From contig OZ037767.1 of NCBI GenBank assembly GCA_964035545.1, forward strand, positions 12,953,301 to 13,017,300: a stretch of DNA of 64,000 nucleotides, read 5' to 3'. This DNA is from Bugula neritina. Its lineage: Eukaryota > Bryozoa > Gymnolaemata > Cheilostomatida > Bugulidae. The notes under the pieces were generated by a model. It was given only the letters and a program-made list of their open reading frames with translations. It searched no databases and was not told the origin of the DNA. Position 1 is the first letter of the stretch. Every line of letters begins with the position of its first letter. The position numbers were made by a program, and so were the translations under genes. Below, piece by piece: positions 1-12,049 of the stretch.

Positions 1-1
1 G

Positions 2-153
2 GCCGGACATATCAACAGATTAGACAACACCAGGATCCCAAAACAGGTTCTATACTCACAGCTAACAGAAGGCTCCCGTGACATTGGCAGACCGAGGCTC
101 CGTTACAAAGATACCATCAAACGCAACCTTAAAGACAAGAGGATATGGCAAAT
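2..153 (+). pseudogene. 3' end of a non-LTR retrotransposon RT (fragment)
   Basis: The plus-strand frame starting at base 2 reads continuously without a stop through about 50 codons and contains NTRIPKQVLYSQL, GRPRLRYKDTIKRNL and a following DKRIW. This pattern (RxPKQxLYxxL...G.xRxRxKDTxKxxL) is the C-terminal tail typical of endonuclease/reverse-transcriptase proteins of animal LINEs. No catalytic RT motif is inside the window, so only the 3' end of the element is present. After the frame closes there is an A-rich, GATGAT-repeat trailer near 250-270. It is cut by the window edge, so whether it is intact upstream is unknown. Confidence 0.6.
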
Positions 154-159
154 GCTGTC

Positions 160-2985
160 ATGGCATTTGGCAAATGCTGTCACTTGACAGACCCAGATAA
201 AGACTAATGATACACCAGAAGTCATAGTTGGACACGACAGACAGCAAGATGGTGATGATGATGACGACACTTTGATTTCTTGTCAATTTTGAGTAGAATA
301 TCATTGCTTATATAACAATGCTCTGTTGAATAAACAGAAAAGGAAACGAAAAGCATGGTTGCTGAGAATTATGTAGAGTTTTAGAAAATAGCTACAGTAG
401 AGTCAGTTATTTTTTGCTCCTGTATAAAAAAAATCACATTACTCAGAGTGTTTTTAACTTCTTAAACATACTGTTTCAAATACTACCAGTCTCTTAAAAA
501 CTAAAAACTCTAAAAAACATATTAAAGAGTTGAAGCAGAGCTGTATTATCCACAACCCCTAGAGATGAATACATATTGCTGCTAGACCTTGTGCTCCCAC
601 TATAAATCAAACCTTAAACCTCCAACTTGCATTAAGCTAGTGGCTACCATTACACTATGGGAGTTACTGGGACATCACAGCACCTCATTCTGCCCAGTTA
701 TCTGAAACTTTATTTTAACGTTATTGTATTATATGGTAGAAGCAACAAGGGAATGCCTTACCCCGTAGACACACATTGCCGCAAAAATGTCAGCCATTTG
801 TAGAAATGTCCAAGCTTCCTGTACGGCGTTGCAGTGTGTCAGGATTGAACACTGCTTGATTAAAAAAAGTTGCGTTAGGCTTCTATTGGACAGAAATATG
901 TTTGCGTCAACTCATTGGATATAGATGTCAAATAAAATTTTGTAGATATCACATTTGAGATCTTCAGTCCGAACACGTTAAAATGGCTGACAGTTTATAT
1001 TACGGCCTACGTGCGGCAAAGTGTGTTTCAGGGGTTAGTAGTTTGTCAGATCAATCTAGACTGATTTATTACTAAAGTTCATAAGTGAACATAACGACAT
1101 AGTTGACTAAATATCGTTTTGTTGACCTGGCATGACTCTTGCAACTGGTAGCAAAGTAAGTTTCTTGTCCTGATTCACTTAATTACTAAAACATTGCATC
1201 TGTTACTCCATTAGTTCTTGGACTTTGCCAGCCCCTCAAAACTATAAGATTTCTACTGAGAAATCACATTCTGCTAGTCAGTAAAACTAACCTCACTGGC
1301 CAAGTGTCCCATTCTGAATGCTATAAAGTCTTCAGCATCTCCTGACCAACCTATGTCAGTGGCAATTTCAGAGAGGCTTTAAAATAAAATAACAGAGTAT
1401 ATATTTAATTATAGAATAAAGATAAAAATTTGAAGGTAGACACTCCATCTGGGTATTCAAAAATTGATAAAGTTTCAAACTGCTTTAGAATTTACTTTAA
1501 CTCACGTTTCGTGAAGGTAGAAGTCAACAACTAGGTAAATCTGTACAATATACGTTGTGTCTGGCAATGATTGTCTCTTAACTCTTTTACCACTTTTTTC
1601 GGCTGTCACTTTTGCCTCTACCCGCTGTTGTACCTGTATATTTCTCAAGCCATCTGGGCTGTCTGGTTCAGGCCCTGAGAAATAATTTCATTCGAATCTA
1701 GTGATTAAGTGTTACCGCTGATTGTTGATTGCCAATTATGTAATTCAATTATGCAACCAGGAAACTTGTTAACTAACCTGTTACCAATATCAAATATTAG
1801 TGTCAATACAAATGGATAACACTCAGTTAGAGTATCAAATTTTAGTTAGAAAGCCCCCAATTAAAAAAACTCAATTATTTGGACGAGTTGGACTACCTCA
1901 AATATTGCCATCAAATATATGTGCAGATGATATTTAAATATTTAAACTTTAGAATTCTTGTTTGCAGAGAAAGATTTTTTTTAAAAAAATTATTTATTTC
2001 AGGGTTATTAAGTGAGAAAGTTGTTGAAACCCTATTACACATATGCACCATTTTATCAATAAGATGATATATTTAAACGCATTTGAATACTTTAACCTCC
2101 GAAAGATAACAGAAGATGGTATGACCACTTTATAATTCTTAATACTAAAATAAATGCAACTAATTTTCCAATATCATCTTTTTTTTACTCTTGATGTTTT
2201 TAAATCAAGTCATTCAGTTAGAGGTCATCTATTTAGTGTTAGACCCAAATATTTTTAGAGCAGCTAAAAAAAACAATTCTTAGGAGCAACTTTGGAAGTT
2301 AAAAAGAAATTTGACAAAAGCATAACAAGAAAGCAAAAATATCATGAGTTGTATTAATAAACTTATAATTTAATTTAGCAAAAATAGAATAAGCAGAAAT
2401 ATTACAGCAATTAAATTGAAGCATTCAAATATTTTAAAGCTTATTTGCATGAACACACAACTACTACATGCAACACACTGCAGATGGTTTGACTGTTTCT
2501 GAATCAATTTCAAGCATGACATAACCCCACAAAATGGTTGCAGAAGGAGGAAATAATAAGAAAAATAAATATTGTAAAGAGCCTTTGTTTTTGATAAAAA
2601 TTTTATTAAAAAGAACTAATTTCTCAACCAACCAAGACTCAGATTATTAACAAGCTGCATGTATAGCAACATAACAAGTGTGCTAACTCATTTTCATGTA
2701 CAAGTTTTTTACTGTTTGATTATTTGGTTAAAATAAAGAGAAATATCTTTTCACACATGAGTTCGACCAATGAAATCTGAGAAACACTTCTCTAGATATC
2801 AAAATAACATGTGGCATATATATAGACTACAAGTTAGGTTGGAATGAACAGCAGAGTTACATGTCTAAATAGAACAGTGGAAAAGCTAAAGCATCTAAAT
2901 CAGAGGTGTCCAGTCTTTTCAGACTAAGGCGGGGGGGGGGGAGAGCTACATCCGGCCCTGGCGCCACCTGCTAGACATCCCTGAT
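160..2985. other. AT-rich non-coding stretch
   Basis: No convincing exon or RNA gene was seen. The open frame at 1879-2067 is AT-driven, with no domain and no splice context. A short G-run lies at 2931-2940. The rest is ordinary AT-rich intergenic sequence. Confidence 0.5.
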
Positions 2986-3041
2986 CTAAGTTTTTAAATA
3001 ACAAAGCTTAGGTAAAACAAGAGAGTGTATAAGTCTCATAC

Positions 3042-4379
3042 GTCTGTAGTCTTCGGATGGGCCAAAACTTGTTTCGCTTGACTTGGTTATCATAATATCA
3101 CCTTCTTTGGCTTCAACACTCCGTTTATGGATATTAGGGTGGTAAGGATCAATATGAAATCTTGTATTGTTCAGTAAAAAGCTTCCTTTCTGTAATTTAT
3201 TATGATTGGCTGGGTAAAAATGTGAAGATGGCATTGAACATCAATAGGCAGAAAAAACATTTCATGGTATACTTGGAATAACTGGTGGGTTTGCAACAAA
3301 GAAAGTGTAGTAAACACTTTGAGCAAGCTAACACAGAAAGCTGCTCTTGTGCTTTTTTAGCTGCAACCATTTAATTAGCTTTTGTTACATTAAAGTAAGC
3401 ACAAGTGTTTCATTTATACTACTAAACTGCAGCTGAAGCTTGACACATTTGTATAAAGTTCTGAAAGCAATCTACAAAAAGCAACACTTTGTTGCTAGTA
3501 AATTCCCATGTTGACAAGGAGTAAACTTGGAGGATATAAAAACATTAGGTTAACAAGATTTCTTAAATCAAATGCAACACAATTTTCAAACCCACTAGTT
3601 TAGTTGTTGGTATAGTTGGCAAAACATACAAGTAGCACGAGAGGAATACTTGTTATAAATTGGAACCACCTTGGCAAGATTTTTGCTGCACACACACATA
3701 TATATAAACATACATGTTTTTGGTGAGCAACTGCTCGGAGAACCAACATATTGTAAATAACTGACAGCCATGAGAATAAAATACAAAGTTAGTAGGCAAG
3801 CTTATCAAACAAGTGAATGACTCAGAAGTAAGTAAAACTAGTAGTGACTGCTAAAACTACAAGTCAGGTTAAAATATAAAATATGTTCATTAGGCCATTA
3901 GAGAAGTAGCAAAAATTTGCTGCAGCAAGATACCTTTGCTTTCAAGTGTTTGAGGTACGTATATGTAATCTTGCACTTTTTATTTCACATTCAGTTACAA
4001 ACGTGGCATTGTTGAGTAAAATAGAAAGCAGTTTAAAAATCAATATAAAGAAATCACCAGCTTATAGCTTGTATTGAAAATCATACCTATAGCTATTAGG
4101 GCTTTATCAATGTAATTGAAAATCAATACAGCCTCACTGTATTTAATTGTTTGAGTTTATTACAAAGTCATGAAGGAAATCAAACCTAAACCTATTTTGA
4201 ATAGGCATTATTCTTATAAAAACAGAGGTTGTTAATGTAAATAAACAATAACACAAAACATAGTTTTCTAGCTCACTGTAAAACCACTGCAGTAGTCACT
4301 ACAAACCAAGCATGCATGCCGCATTTCTCTACCATTAGATACACACACACACACCCTCTCACACGCACGCACACAACGC

Positions 4380-4421
<42 letters not shown>

Positions 4422-6149
4422 TCTCACTCACCAAGTAGTGTTTCCCTCCGTTGTGACTGGTCAAAGAGACGGATGCTTGAGCACTTACATCATAGTAAAA
4501 ATCAGAATGCTAAAACACAATATACAGAGTAGAAACTGCTTCATGTTTAGAATGCTCTTGGCTAATTACTTTTCTCAGCAATATTATCTGTTATAATAAA
4601 AATTGCTAATCATACAAGGTGCATTACTCTGTCATTAAAGACTATGAAACATAAACTTTCTAGAAAAAAGCCAACTGAAATATTTCTTAGGTAAGAACTA
4701 TAATAAGTCTAGTGCATAAAAATAAGTATAAGACCGATTCTTTACAAAATTGATTTTTTATAAATACAAAACAGACTTACTTGTAGATTGGCTTTAGATG
4801 CTTGGTAAGGTTTTCCAGAGCTATCAGTCTTAAATATTGGTATTGTCTGATCAACAGCTCTATTCTTGAATAATCTCAGAGACACATTCATAAGGGGCTG
4901 ATCCCCTTTAGCAGACTCTTCTCCTCGCCAGGTCAAAGTTAACGTAAACTCTTCCGGTCTTTTAGAGGAGGCCGAAGGTAGGTCTGAATGTTGAGCTACC
5001 CATTCTACAAAACAGAACAATGACAAAAAAGTACTAACTTTCTATTATACTTAATCAATCTCTTTGACTAGCTACGCTAGATAAAGAAGACGGTGTCATT
5101 TCAGTTAGAGTAGGGCCACACGATATGGACTTTCTGCATGTAAATACAAATGTTTGAAAATTGGTTGCCGGAACAACCTGACACACAAAGTGAGTTAGCA
5201 TAGGGTGTGGAAATTTATTAGCTAATGATGTTAGCATTAAGCTTTACTCCTCACCTACAGGCATTTGTTTTTAAACTTAAGTCATCGTCAAGGTGACTTT
5301 ACATATTATAAAAGTGAAAATGTAATTTTCAAGAACATTATTAATTTAGTTTGCTAGTTAGACGTCACTCAAATTAGACAACCCTTAAGTTAAAAGACTT
5401 CAAATATTAAAAGGTTGTTATTTGCAATTCTGCAGTTGAACAACACCAAATATCGCTCTCAAATATATTACTAAAATCTGTGCTGATGATCATTATATTT
5501 AAATATGTCAGACTACTTCAAATTTCAAAATCTTTACCTGCAACAAAAAATGCTTTTAAAAAAACTTTCTATTACAGGAGTTACTATATAGTTGAAAAAT
5601 TTGTTGAAAACTATAAAATATGTGCACTATTTTATTAAGCAGACAAGGAATTTTATTTTAAAATATAGAACATTATGGCAGTGCACTAGCTAGTGGTGAA
5701 AATGCTAGCTTAGTAATCAAAAGGTGGGTGGTTCGATCCGAGTAAAGACCATTGGTGACGTTAATAGGGAATATAGTCATAATTGCTTCTTGGAATCAAT
5801 AGAACGCAAGTCTTTGGGTCACTTTAATAAACTTCTCCACCAAAGGTTCTCCCAGGGAGATGACTATAAGCTTGTGTGAGTTTACTACATTATGAAACTT
5901 TGCTAATTAATTGTCCATATTAGGCTTTTTATGCCACTAAAATTAATTATGTAACATTTTAAAAATTTCTACTATAATTTTAAAATTATATATCCAACAT
6001 GAAATACATCAGATAAACCTTTTTAACATTTTTTGCATGAAAACAAAATAAATACTATATTTGTTTTAAACTTATGTACCCATACCTGATGTGGTGGTGC
6101 TTGCCAGGTAAAAACTGATTACAATTACTAAAATCTGTCTCGGAGCCAT
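3042..6149 (-). CDS. Gene D: spliced secreted/membrane protein, unrecognised family (partial model)
   Basis: I do not recognise the family. Three exons join cleanly on the minus strand. Exon 1 (6149-6086) encodes a signal peptide, MAPRQILVIVISFYLAS followed by TTTS, and ends in G|GTATGG (phase 1). Exon 2 (5004-4781) enters after TTTTGTAG and contains PEEFTLTLTWRGEES and SLRLFKNRAVDQTI, with donor CAA|GTAAGT (phase 0). Exon 3 (4509-4432) contains DFYYDVSAQASVSL, with donor TTG|GTGAGT directly beside a (TA)n array. A likely later exon, 3189-3042, begins after TTACAG and reads LNNTRFHIDPYHPN and EGDIMITKSSE. It ends at a possible GTATGA donor; without splicing the frame runs on to a stop at 2986. 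The short beta-strand-like alternation in exons 2-3 would suit an extracellular beta-sandwich, but no motif settles this. No TM exon was found, so the link to the last exon is uncertain. Confidence 0.5.
4385..4419. repeat. (TA)n microsatellite in a gene D intron
   Basis: Uninterrupted TA dinucleotides directly after the exon 3 donor of gene D. A (CA)n-like stretch flanks it at about 4340-4375. Confidence 0.9.
5683..5892 (+). mobile_element. tRNA-derived SINE, family 1
   Basis: A tRNA-like head carries a B-box GGTTCGATCC at 5730-5739. The shared tail module follows (AAAGACCATTGGTGACGTTA, then a CACTTTAA..., then GACTATAAGCTTG). The same head and tail occur near 8,509, 27,395 and, inverted, 42,188. 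It lies in intron 1 of gene D. Confidence 0.65.
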
Positions 6150-6638
6150 GATGACGCTATCAATTGTGGGTTTGTTATAAATGATGGGATTGTGACCGCT
6201 AGTTTAATTACATGACAGAAAATTAAGCAGCAGGTTATTGACCAGTGGTGATCAAGTGTTAAACCTTGAGGTAGCGACTCAAAACCTTTTCATTTGATAT
6301 ATTATTCTGTATTGTAATTCAAATGAAAAGATTCGTGATACACTGAGAAAGCATATAACAACTGAAATCAAAGACTGTCGCCCGTTCAAACAATGCTATG
6401 TAAATTAAGTGTGCTGTAACATTAAATCAATTTATTCAAAGACATAATATACCACTTGATATTGACTCTTAGAAAACAAAAAATCCTCATGGCTTCATGA
6501 CTGAATTTTATGAAGTTTATACAAGTCAAGGTACTAAAGTTGCCTGTTCGCATTTCAATCAATATAAATTCTAAATATACATTAGTTCGTACCAGATAAA
6601 TCATAGCATATATATACACATTATATACACACATTATA

Positions 6639-6694
<56 letters not shown>

Positions 6695-8100
6695 ATATAT
6701 TTATATTTATATATATAAATATATAAATATATCACATTGCAGAAAGTGTTGATTGAAAAATTGAGTGATTGAAATAGAAAAAACAAGTTTTTTATTTGAT
6801 TTGCAAGTGGATGGTGAGAACAATTAAAATACTCATTGTATTGTTTCTATAAATCAAGAGCATACAGAGTGGTAATTAAAGGCTAGCTCTGTTGTAGGCT
6901 TCATCTTCAAAGAAGATTGTTAATAGCTAGTCTCAAAAAGAACTTGATGAGTTTTATCTCATAAAAATAATTATACTCGGTAATTCAAAAGTTTTATTTT
7001 TATTACTTTGAAATTCAATGCAAAAGCAACCTTGACATATAATTGAAAAAAGTTTAAATTTTGGGATGCAGCGTTATGGGAACTATGTCATATAATTTTA
7101 CGTAACTCTGTATAACAATTGATATTTCTAATTACATTCTTGTTTTCCGATGTTGTACCTGAGTGGTCTTGTAGCTGTCTGATTTAAATAAACATTAACT
7201 TCAACCTTCTTTCATGCATATATTATAAAGATTTTCTTATTTATAAGATTTGAATAAATGAACTATTTGTTTAACTGATTATTTCAAATAATATTAGTTA
7301 GCATTATTATTACTATTAATCAAATGAACTGCTAATGTTGATGTATGTTGGTTTTACCCAGTAGTCCCAGTGGAGTAATATAGTTAGTGCAGGCGCTTAC
7401 AAAGGGGGGGGTCTTAGGGTTTGAATACAAATAGAGGCAATTATTTTTTAAGCTACTTCAGCTTTCAGTGAAGTAGAGTTCTTGTGAAATGGGTTGGATG
7501 TAGTGTTGTGATTACCCAGTCACAGTAAGGATAAAAACTACATTTGAGTTTTTCAGCTGTAATGCAGGTGGCAATTTTTACAGAAGTGTAGACTAATAGA
7601 ATGTGCTGGCTGCAAAAAAGTTTTATAAAAATGCTGTCACTTTTAATTTTATGTGAACTTTCAGCTCACAGCTTTTCTCAAGCTCCTATATGTCTCTGAT
7701 TTAATTCAGCGTCTGGCATAAGAACAATAATTGTACATTTCTAACAAAGTGTTGTGATTGCTTGAAGCCTGTGAAATTTGCATCTCCTCGTCTTATTGTA
7801 AGCTTTGAAAGTTGTGAATTTAATCTTACTCTCTTTAATTGTTGATCTTGCTTTCCGAAAATTGTCCATTTGGGAATTTATGAGGAACAATATTCACCAA
7901 CTCAGCTCTGATATGTGCAACAGCAAGAGCCGTAGATTCCACTAGGTCATCTACTGTAGCAGCAATGTGTTTTGCAACTTGTCCTACACATGAGAAACCT
8001 TGGTTTGGACCAAATTGTCTTTACGGAGATAAGAATACTCTGTGTTTATAGCACTAAATGCAGGCAGCTGTGCTGTAAATGCTGGGTTATGTTGCGGAAG
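6150..8100. other. AT-rich intergenic sequence with TA microsatellite
   Basis: A (TA)n/TTTATA array lies at about 6648-6733. No exon with credible splice signals was seen. A G-run occurs at 7404-7411. Confidence 0.45.
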
Positions 8101-8114
8101 TTGCTGTGATATGA

Positions 8115-8248
8115 ATGGAGCAGACAAGTACACCCTCTACAATAACTACCACCAGCTCTGCTACTAGCCCTACCACCCCTACCAGTACTATTGCTTCCAG
8201 TTCTACCCCTACTACTGCTACTGCTACTACTATTACTGCTCAAGCTTA
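8115..8248 (+). other. Possible Ser/Thr-rich (mucin-like) exon
   Basis: The plus-strand frame from ATG 8115 is almost entirely Thr, Ser, Pro and Ala (TSATSPTTPTSTIASSS, then TPTTATATTITAQA) and stops at TAG. A preceding GGAGCAG could be an acceptor. The composition resembles the O-glycosylated stalks of genes A and B, but the repeat is irregular. No signal peptide or TM is linked to it. It may equally be chance low-complexity sequence. Confidence 0.25.
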
Positions 8249-8508
8249 GAAAAGGAAGCTGAACAAACCTGTTTTCAGTTTCTACGAATTTATTTCATTT
8301 ACATGCCAGTATTTTGCTTTCGATGATTCTGCGCTACAGGGTACATCTTCAAAAACCTGCCAGACTTTCTACGCAAGTCTCACCGGAATGTTTCACCTAA
8401 CTAGTTTACTAAAAATCATAATACTGTAGTTGGTGATTTGCACAAAAGTGTACACATATACAGTTTATGCATTGCTAACGATTATATAGTTGTATTAGTG
8501 TCCTACAA

Positions 8509-8725
8509 AAGGGAGAAGCTCTGGTCTACGGGTTAGAGTGTTTGCTTAATAAACACAAGCCATGGGTTTGAACCCTGACAAAGACCATTGGTGATGTTAG
8601 ATAGAACATCCAGTGATAACTGCTCTTGTGCCCCGTCTAAATGAATCCTTAGCCTGATTTAGTAAGAACTTTTTTCCATCAGGGGTTTCTTACAGGACTG
8701 GCGACTATGAACTTGGGTGCGTCTC
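8509..8725 (+). mobile_element. tRNA-derived SINE, family 1
   Basis: It has the same structure as the copy at 5683. The tRNA-like head contains GGGTTTGAACCCTGAC (B-box variant), followed by AAAGACCATTGGTGATGTTA and the GACTATGAACTTG end. Confidence 0.65.
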
Positions 8726-8799
8726 ACAAAACAGTTATATATTCATGTAGTTGGTGGTGTATGTTTGTGCAGTTGGTCGTGTGTGTCAGCAAACAAACA

Positions 8800-8977
8800 G
8801 CTGTGACCAAAGTCAGCAAATGTGGCATTTTCCAAATTTTATGCGGCAGCTTTATTGTAAACACTACTATCGCTGTTAAGGAGAAAGATGACAATGGTGT
8901 CACTCCCTCCTTACCAGCCAACACTGAGAAGTTCATTCGGCATATCTTGGCCATCACCAGCGACCCTACTCTTGGTT
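8800..8977 (+). other. Possible extracellular-domain exon
   Basis: The open plus-strand frame contains LCGSFIVNTTIAVKEKDD and NTEKFIRHILAITSDPTLG. The SFIVNTTIAV element followed by an amphipathic helix loosely resembles the beta-strand/helix order of SEA-like domains. A possible donor TTG|GTTAGA is at its end. No convincing acceptor or neighbouring exon was found, so this is only a candidate. Confidence 0.25.
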
Positions 8978-9544
8978 AGATGTTGTGTCATATTATTATA
9001 GCATTATTTTCTAGACTTTGTCACTGGCTTTCTATACATCAAGAAGCAATGACATGGCTATACATGTGACATCTAAGCGTTGCAAGGGAGATTCCAATAC
9101 ACTTGCTATATTATTTTAACTGTAACATAAAGTTGACACTTTTTTCACATTGGTTGACTTCTAATTTGTGATTTTCCATTAATGAACAATCATTATGTTT
9201 AAATTGCTTAAATTTGTGATATTTGCCTGCTAGTAGTCTACAAAGGTTTTGATGTTTCTGTAATATCTAATGTGAACTCCGGTTTGCTTTACTTTGAAAT
9301 AAATATATGACGAAATGCAAGCATTATTACCTTAACCTTGAAGTTTGTAGAACAAGGTGGTCTTCCTTCGACTACAGCTTTCTATGTCTAGAAATCACAT
9401 CTTCTAGTTGATAATCCAGATTAGAACTTGAAGCTATGAATATGATAAGATTATATTTTATAAAATATGGTTCTATATTTGCTGTTGATAAAAGAAATTT
9501 TGCAAGAGTTGTGTCCCCATGCACATCTCACTGTAAGGAGTTGT

Positions 9545-9902
9545 GCTCTAGTGTACATTGAAAGGACAGCTCTCCTGCTAGTTTTCTGTTATCATAATGC
9601 GTAGCGTCTCTCATACACTCGGACTAACAGTGTCTGCATTACTATACTACCAGCGTACGCTCTGAACAAAGAAGGTGACTAACTAGTTTAATCTAGTTGA
9701 TTTATAGCGCCTTGGATAGCGAGCAGTTGGACAATAGCGTTAATTTAGATAGGTTGTATTATACTGTCTGCAATTATGTAATGTACTTTTATTATTTGTG
9801 TATAGTTTTACTCTTGTATTTTTTGAGTTATCCTACTCTAACTTGGCAGTGTTGCATTAACTTTAAATACCTAATAATTAGTGAATGTGTAAATTCACAA
9901 CC
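9545..9902 (+). mobile_element. LTR-like repeat (probable solo LTR, plus orientation)
   Basis: The block CGTAGCGTCTCTCATACACT... matches the block at 39,030-39,120. The 3' half (ACTTGGCAGTGTTGCATTAA ... TTAGTGAATG ... TTCACAAC) matches 15,330-15,500. The terminal TTCACAAC is related to the end of the Gypsy LTR at 11,632. No coding sequence belongs to it. The left border is approximate. Confidence 0.45.
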
Positions 9903-10662
9903 TTATAAAATAAATTGTATACATGTTTTTGTTTTGTATTATAATAAACAAACTGGAAATGTTAAAACATGTCAAACATATTATTTTTGTATATAATAAG
10001 CGCCAGCACTCCAAAAGCTAGAAATTAATACAGTAATCTTGTTTAGAATGTATGATATGCAAATAGGTTTTTGTTATGCTTAAAACTACTCAAATCCTCA
10101 TGCGTGTATCTGTCGCATAAGAATAACATACTATAAATTATTTCAATACTGTAGTTAAAACAAAAACTTGATAAAAACTAAAAATTTTAATGTTTAATAT
10201 TGCTAGATCTGCTAAAACAAATGTTATTGAATTTTATTTACAGCTGTTTGTAGCATCACTTAGCAGTGACAAAGCGTATATTCGAATAAACCACACGCAG
10301 GAGTTTGTGAAATTACAGACTTTTGTCAATTAATTATAGATGTATGAAAGCATAAGACATCGCAAAATAAGTTTGTTTTTTTAATATGATCTAAATATCA
10401 CTATTTATTAGAAAATTCTAATTAGCAAGAAAGGCAGTCTTATATATAAAAAATACATACCAGTATAAATATGTGCGCATACATGTGTATGTTTGTTTGT
10501 GTGAGTATTAAAACTATAAGCAATTTACATTAAAAATTAGCTAATTATAAAGTGGGTTAATGATATGTCCTTTCTGGGTATTCAAATGTCAATAATTAAT
10601 ACTCTGTTTATCGATGGCGTAGGTTAGAGGTTGATGAACTCGTTTACCAGTAAGTTGAGGAT
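9903..10662. other. AT-rich non-coding stretch
   Basis: Nothing beyond AT-rich sequence and a few short TATA/TG runs (10,440-10,500). Confidence 0.4.
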
Positions 10663-11290
10663 TCATAAATGAAGTTTGGTTAAATCTTTCATAAGGTGGC
10701 TGTGAAGTGGCTTTTTCTTTGAGCTTGGACTTTTTGCAACACACACGCAGGTCATAATGACAATTGTTGCAACTACTAACAGTGTCGCTACTCCAATTAC
10801 CACATACACCCAGTGATGGCAAAACTCTAGAAAATATAAGTAACAATATTATGTTTTTTTTTATATTATAATAATAAAATAATGGAAATATAGAATCTCA
10901 ATACTACAATGTGTTGAGGTGTATGTGTGTTGGTGAGTCATTATAATAATATTTAACCTATAATATAAAATATAAAACTTTTTTGCCCCCACTAGGATCT
11001 AAGCCCAAGACCTCTGGCTTGCAAGTAGGTGGGTTAACCATTGCACCACAGGGGCCACTGGGTAATCTCAAAGCTGTATGCAACTTTTTTATGGCTGATT
11101 TAGAGAGAAGAGCATATGCAATGTATTCTGTGGAAAGCAACTTAGAATGATGAAAGAATTGAAATGCAAGATGACTGCTTGCCCTCACAGATGCAATTTG
11201 GCTCATCTCCAGCTACTTCCTTACAAACTTGAGTTGTTGGACATGCCAAGCAATCACTTGATGGTAGATATGATATTAATATGCGATAAG
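10663..11290 (-). CDS. Gene F: small EGF-like single-pass membrane protein (partial)
   Basis: Two minus-strand exons are visible. The upstream one (about 11,280 down to 11,189) reads DCLACPTTQVCKEVAG and DEPNCI, a C..C.....C spacing like the EGF-like exon of genes A-C. It ends at a T|GTGAGG donor (phase 1). The last exon (10,824-10,663, after TCTAGAG) reads CHHWVYVVIGVATLLVVATI, then VIMTCVCVAKS, a clear TM helix followed by a short basic tail PSSKKKPLHSHL and a stop. The phases agree across this intron. The intron holds a tRNA-like SINE. No signal-peptide exon was found upstream; the Gypsy LTR begins about 350 bp further up, so the 5' part may be lost. Confidence 0.5.
10983..11062 (-). mobile_element. 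tRNA-derived SINE head, family 2
   Basis: On the minus strand it reads TGGTGCAATGGTTAACCCAC (A-box region), then GGTCTTGGGCTTAGATCC (B-box-like) and TAGTGGGGGCAAAA. It matches the copy at 55,247 in order and spacing. It is a decayed tRNA-like sequence, not a tRNA gene. Confidence 0.6.
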
Positions 11291-11631
11291 TACAAATGAT
11301 TTTCTTGGAGGTTTTTATCGCTATGAATTGTGAAAAATGAGAGTTTTTATTTTATGGCTGAATTTGACTTTTTGACAACCTGTTGAGATCTTTTAACAAA
11401 AATTTGTCAATTTGCTAAAAAAAGCTATTACTTTTTTAAAATCTAGATTTATTTTCAATGGGTTGCTATTTTGAAAAATACTGCAGATGTTGGTAATGCT
11501 AATATTTTCTTCTCACCATCTCTATCTGGACATGCAGAACCATATGTAGCTCACATGCTTCTATCAATGGTAATTTGTGAATAAACAAAATTTATTACTC
11601 AGATCAATAGTTGAAGTGTCGATAGTAATAT
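11291..11631. other. AT-rich flank between gene F and the Gypsy LTR
   Basis: No exon could be phased. A short Cys-containing frame near 11,510-11,560 is too weak to call. Confidence 0.3.
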
Positions 11632-12049
11632 TGTAGTAAATTTCGCAATTCACTATATTATGTGGGTCGACTTAAACAAAGCTACTACACCAGGTTATTT
11701 GCGTTATGATAAGTTTATTATTTACAAGGTACAAGAAATTCTAACTACTGCTAACATGAATTGAAATGATTACATAATAAGTGAGCCTTTACACACAACT
11801 ACTCTAAATGAAGTCCCAAGCTGCTCTGCCCGGCTAGCTACTCAGCGCACTTCCACTACAAGTAGCTAGCCCCACCTGCTACCAATTAGCATGCCAGTCC
11901 TGATTGGTTGTTACTAGTGGTGCCCCTGTCGACCATAGATACAAGTCGCTGGAGGTCGATGCAGTCAATCTCCACAATAACATACAATATAGAGTCGACC
12001 CTTTCGATATAATAACTAACAATTAATTGCACTACTGAAATCCATTACA
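11632..12049 (-). mobile_element. 3' LTR of the Ty3/Gypsy-type element
   Basis: Read on the minus strand it begins TGTAATGG and ends TTTACTACA, the TG..CA ends expected of an LTR. It has an AATAAA-containing segment (GTAAATAATAAACTTATC) near its 3' end. It sits directly downstream of the integrase-bearing region in the element's sense direction. The adjoining internal motif ACACCTATCAAAAGG (12,058-12,072) recurs beside the LTR at 36,375-36,948. Confidence 0.6.

Noticed and set aside
8046-8243. Ser/Arg/Gly-rich minus frame
   Set aside because: It is the antisense of the Thr/Ser-rich plus frame and has no other support.
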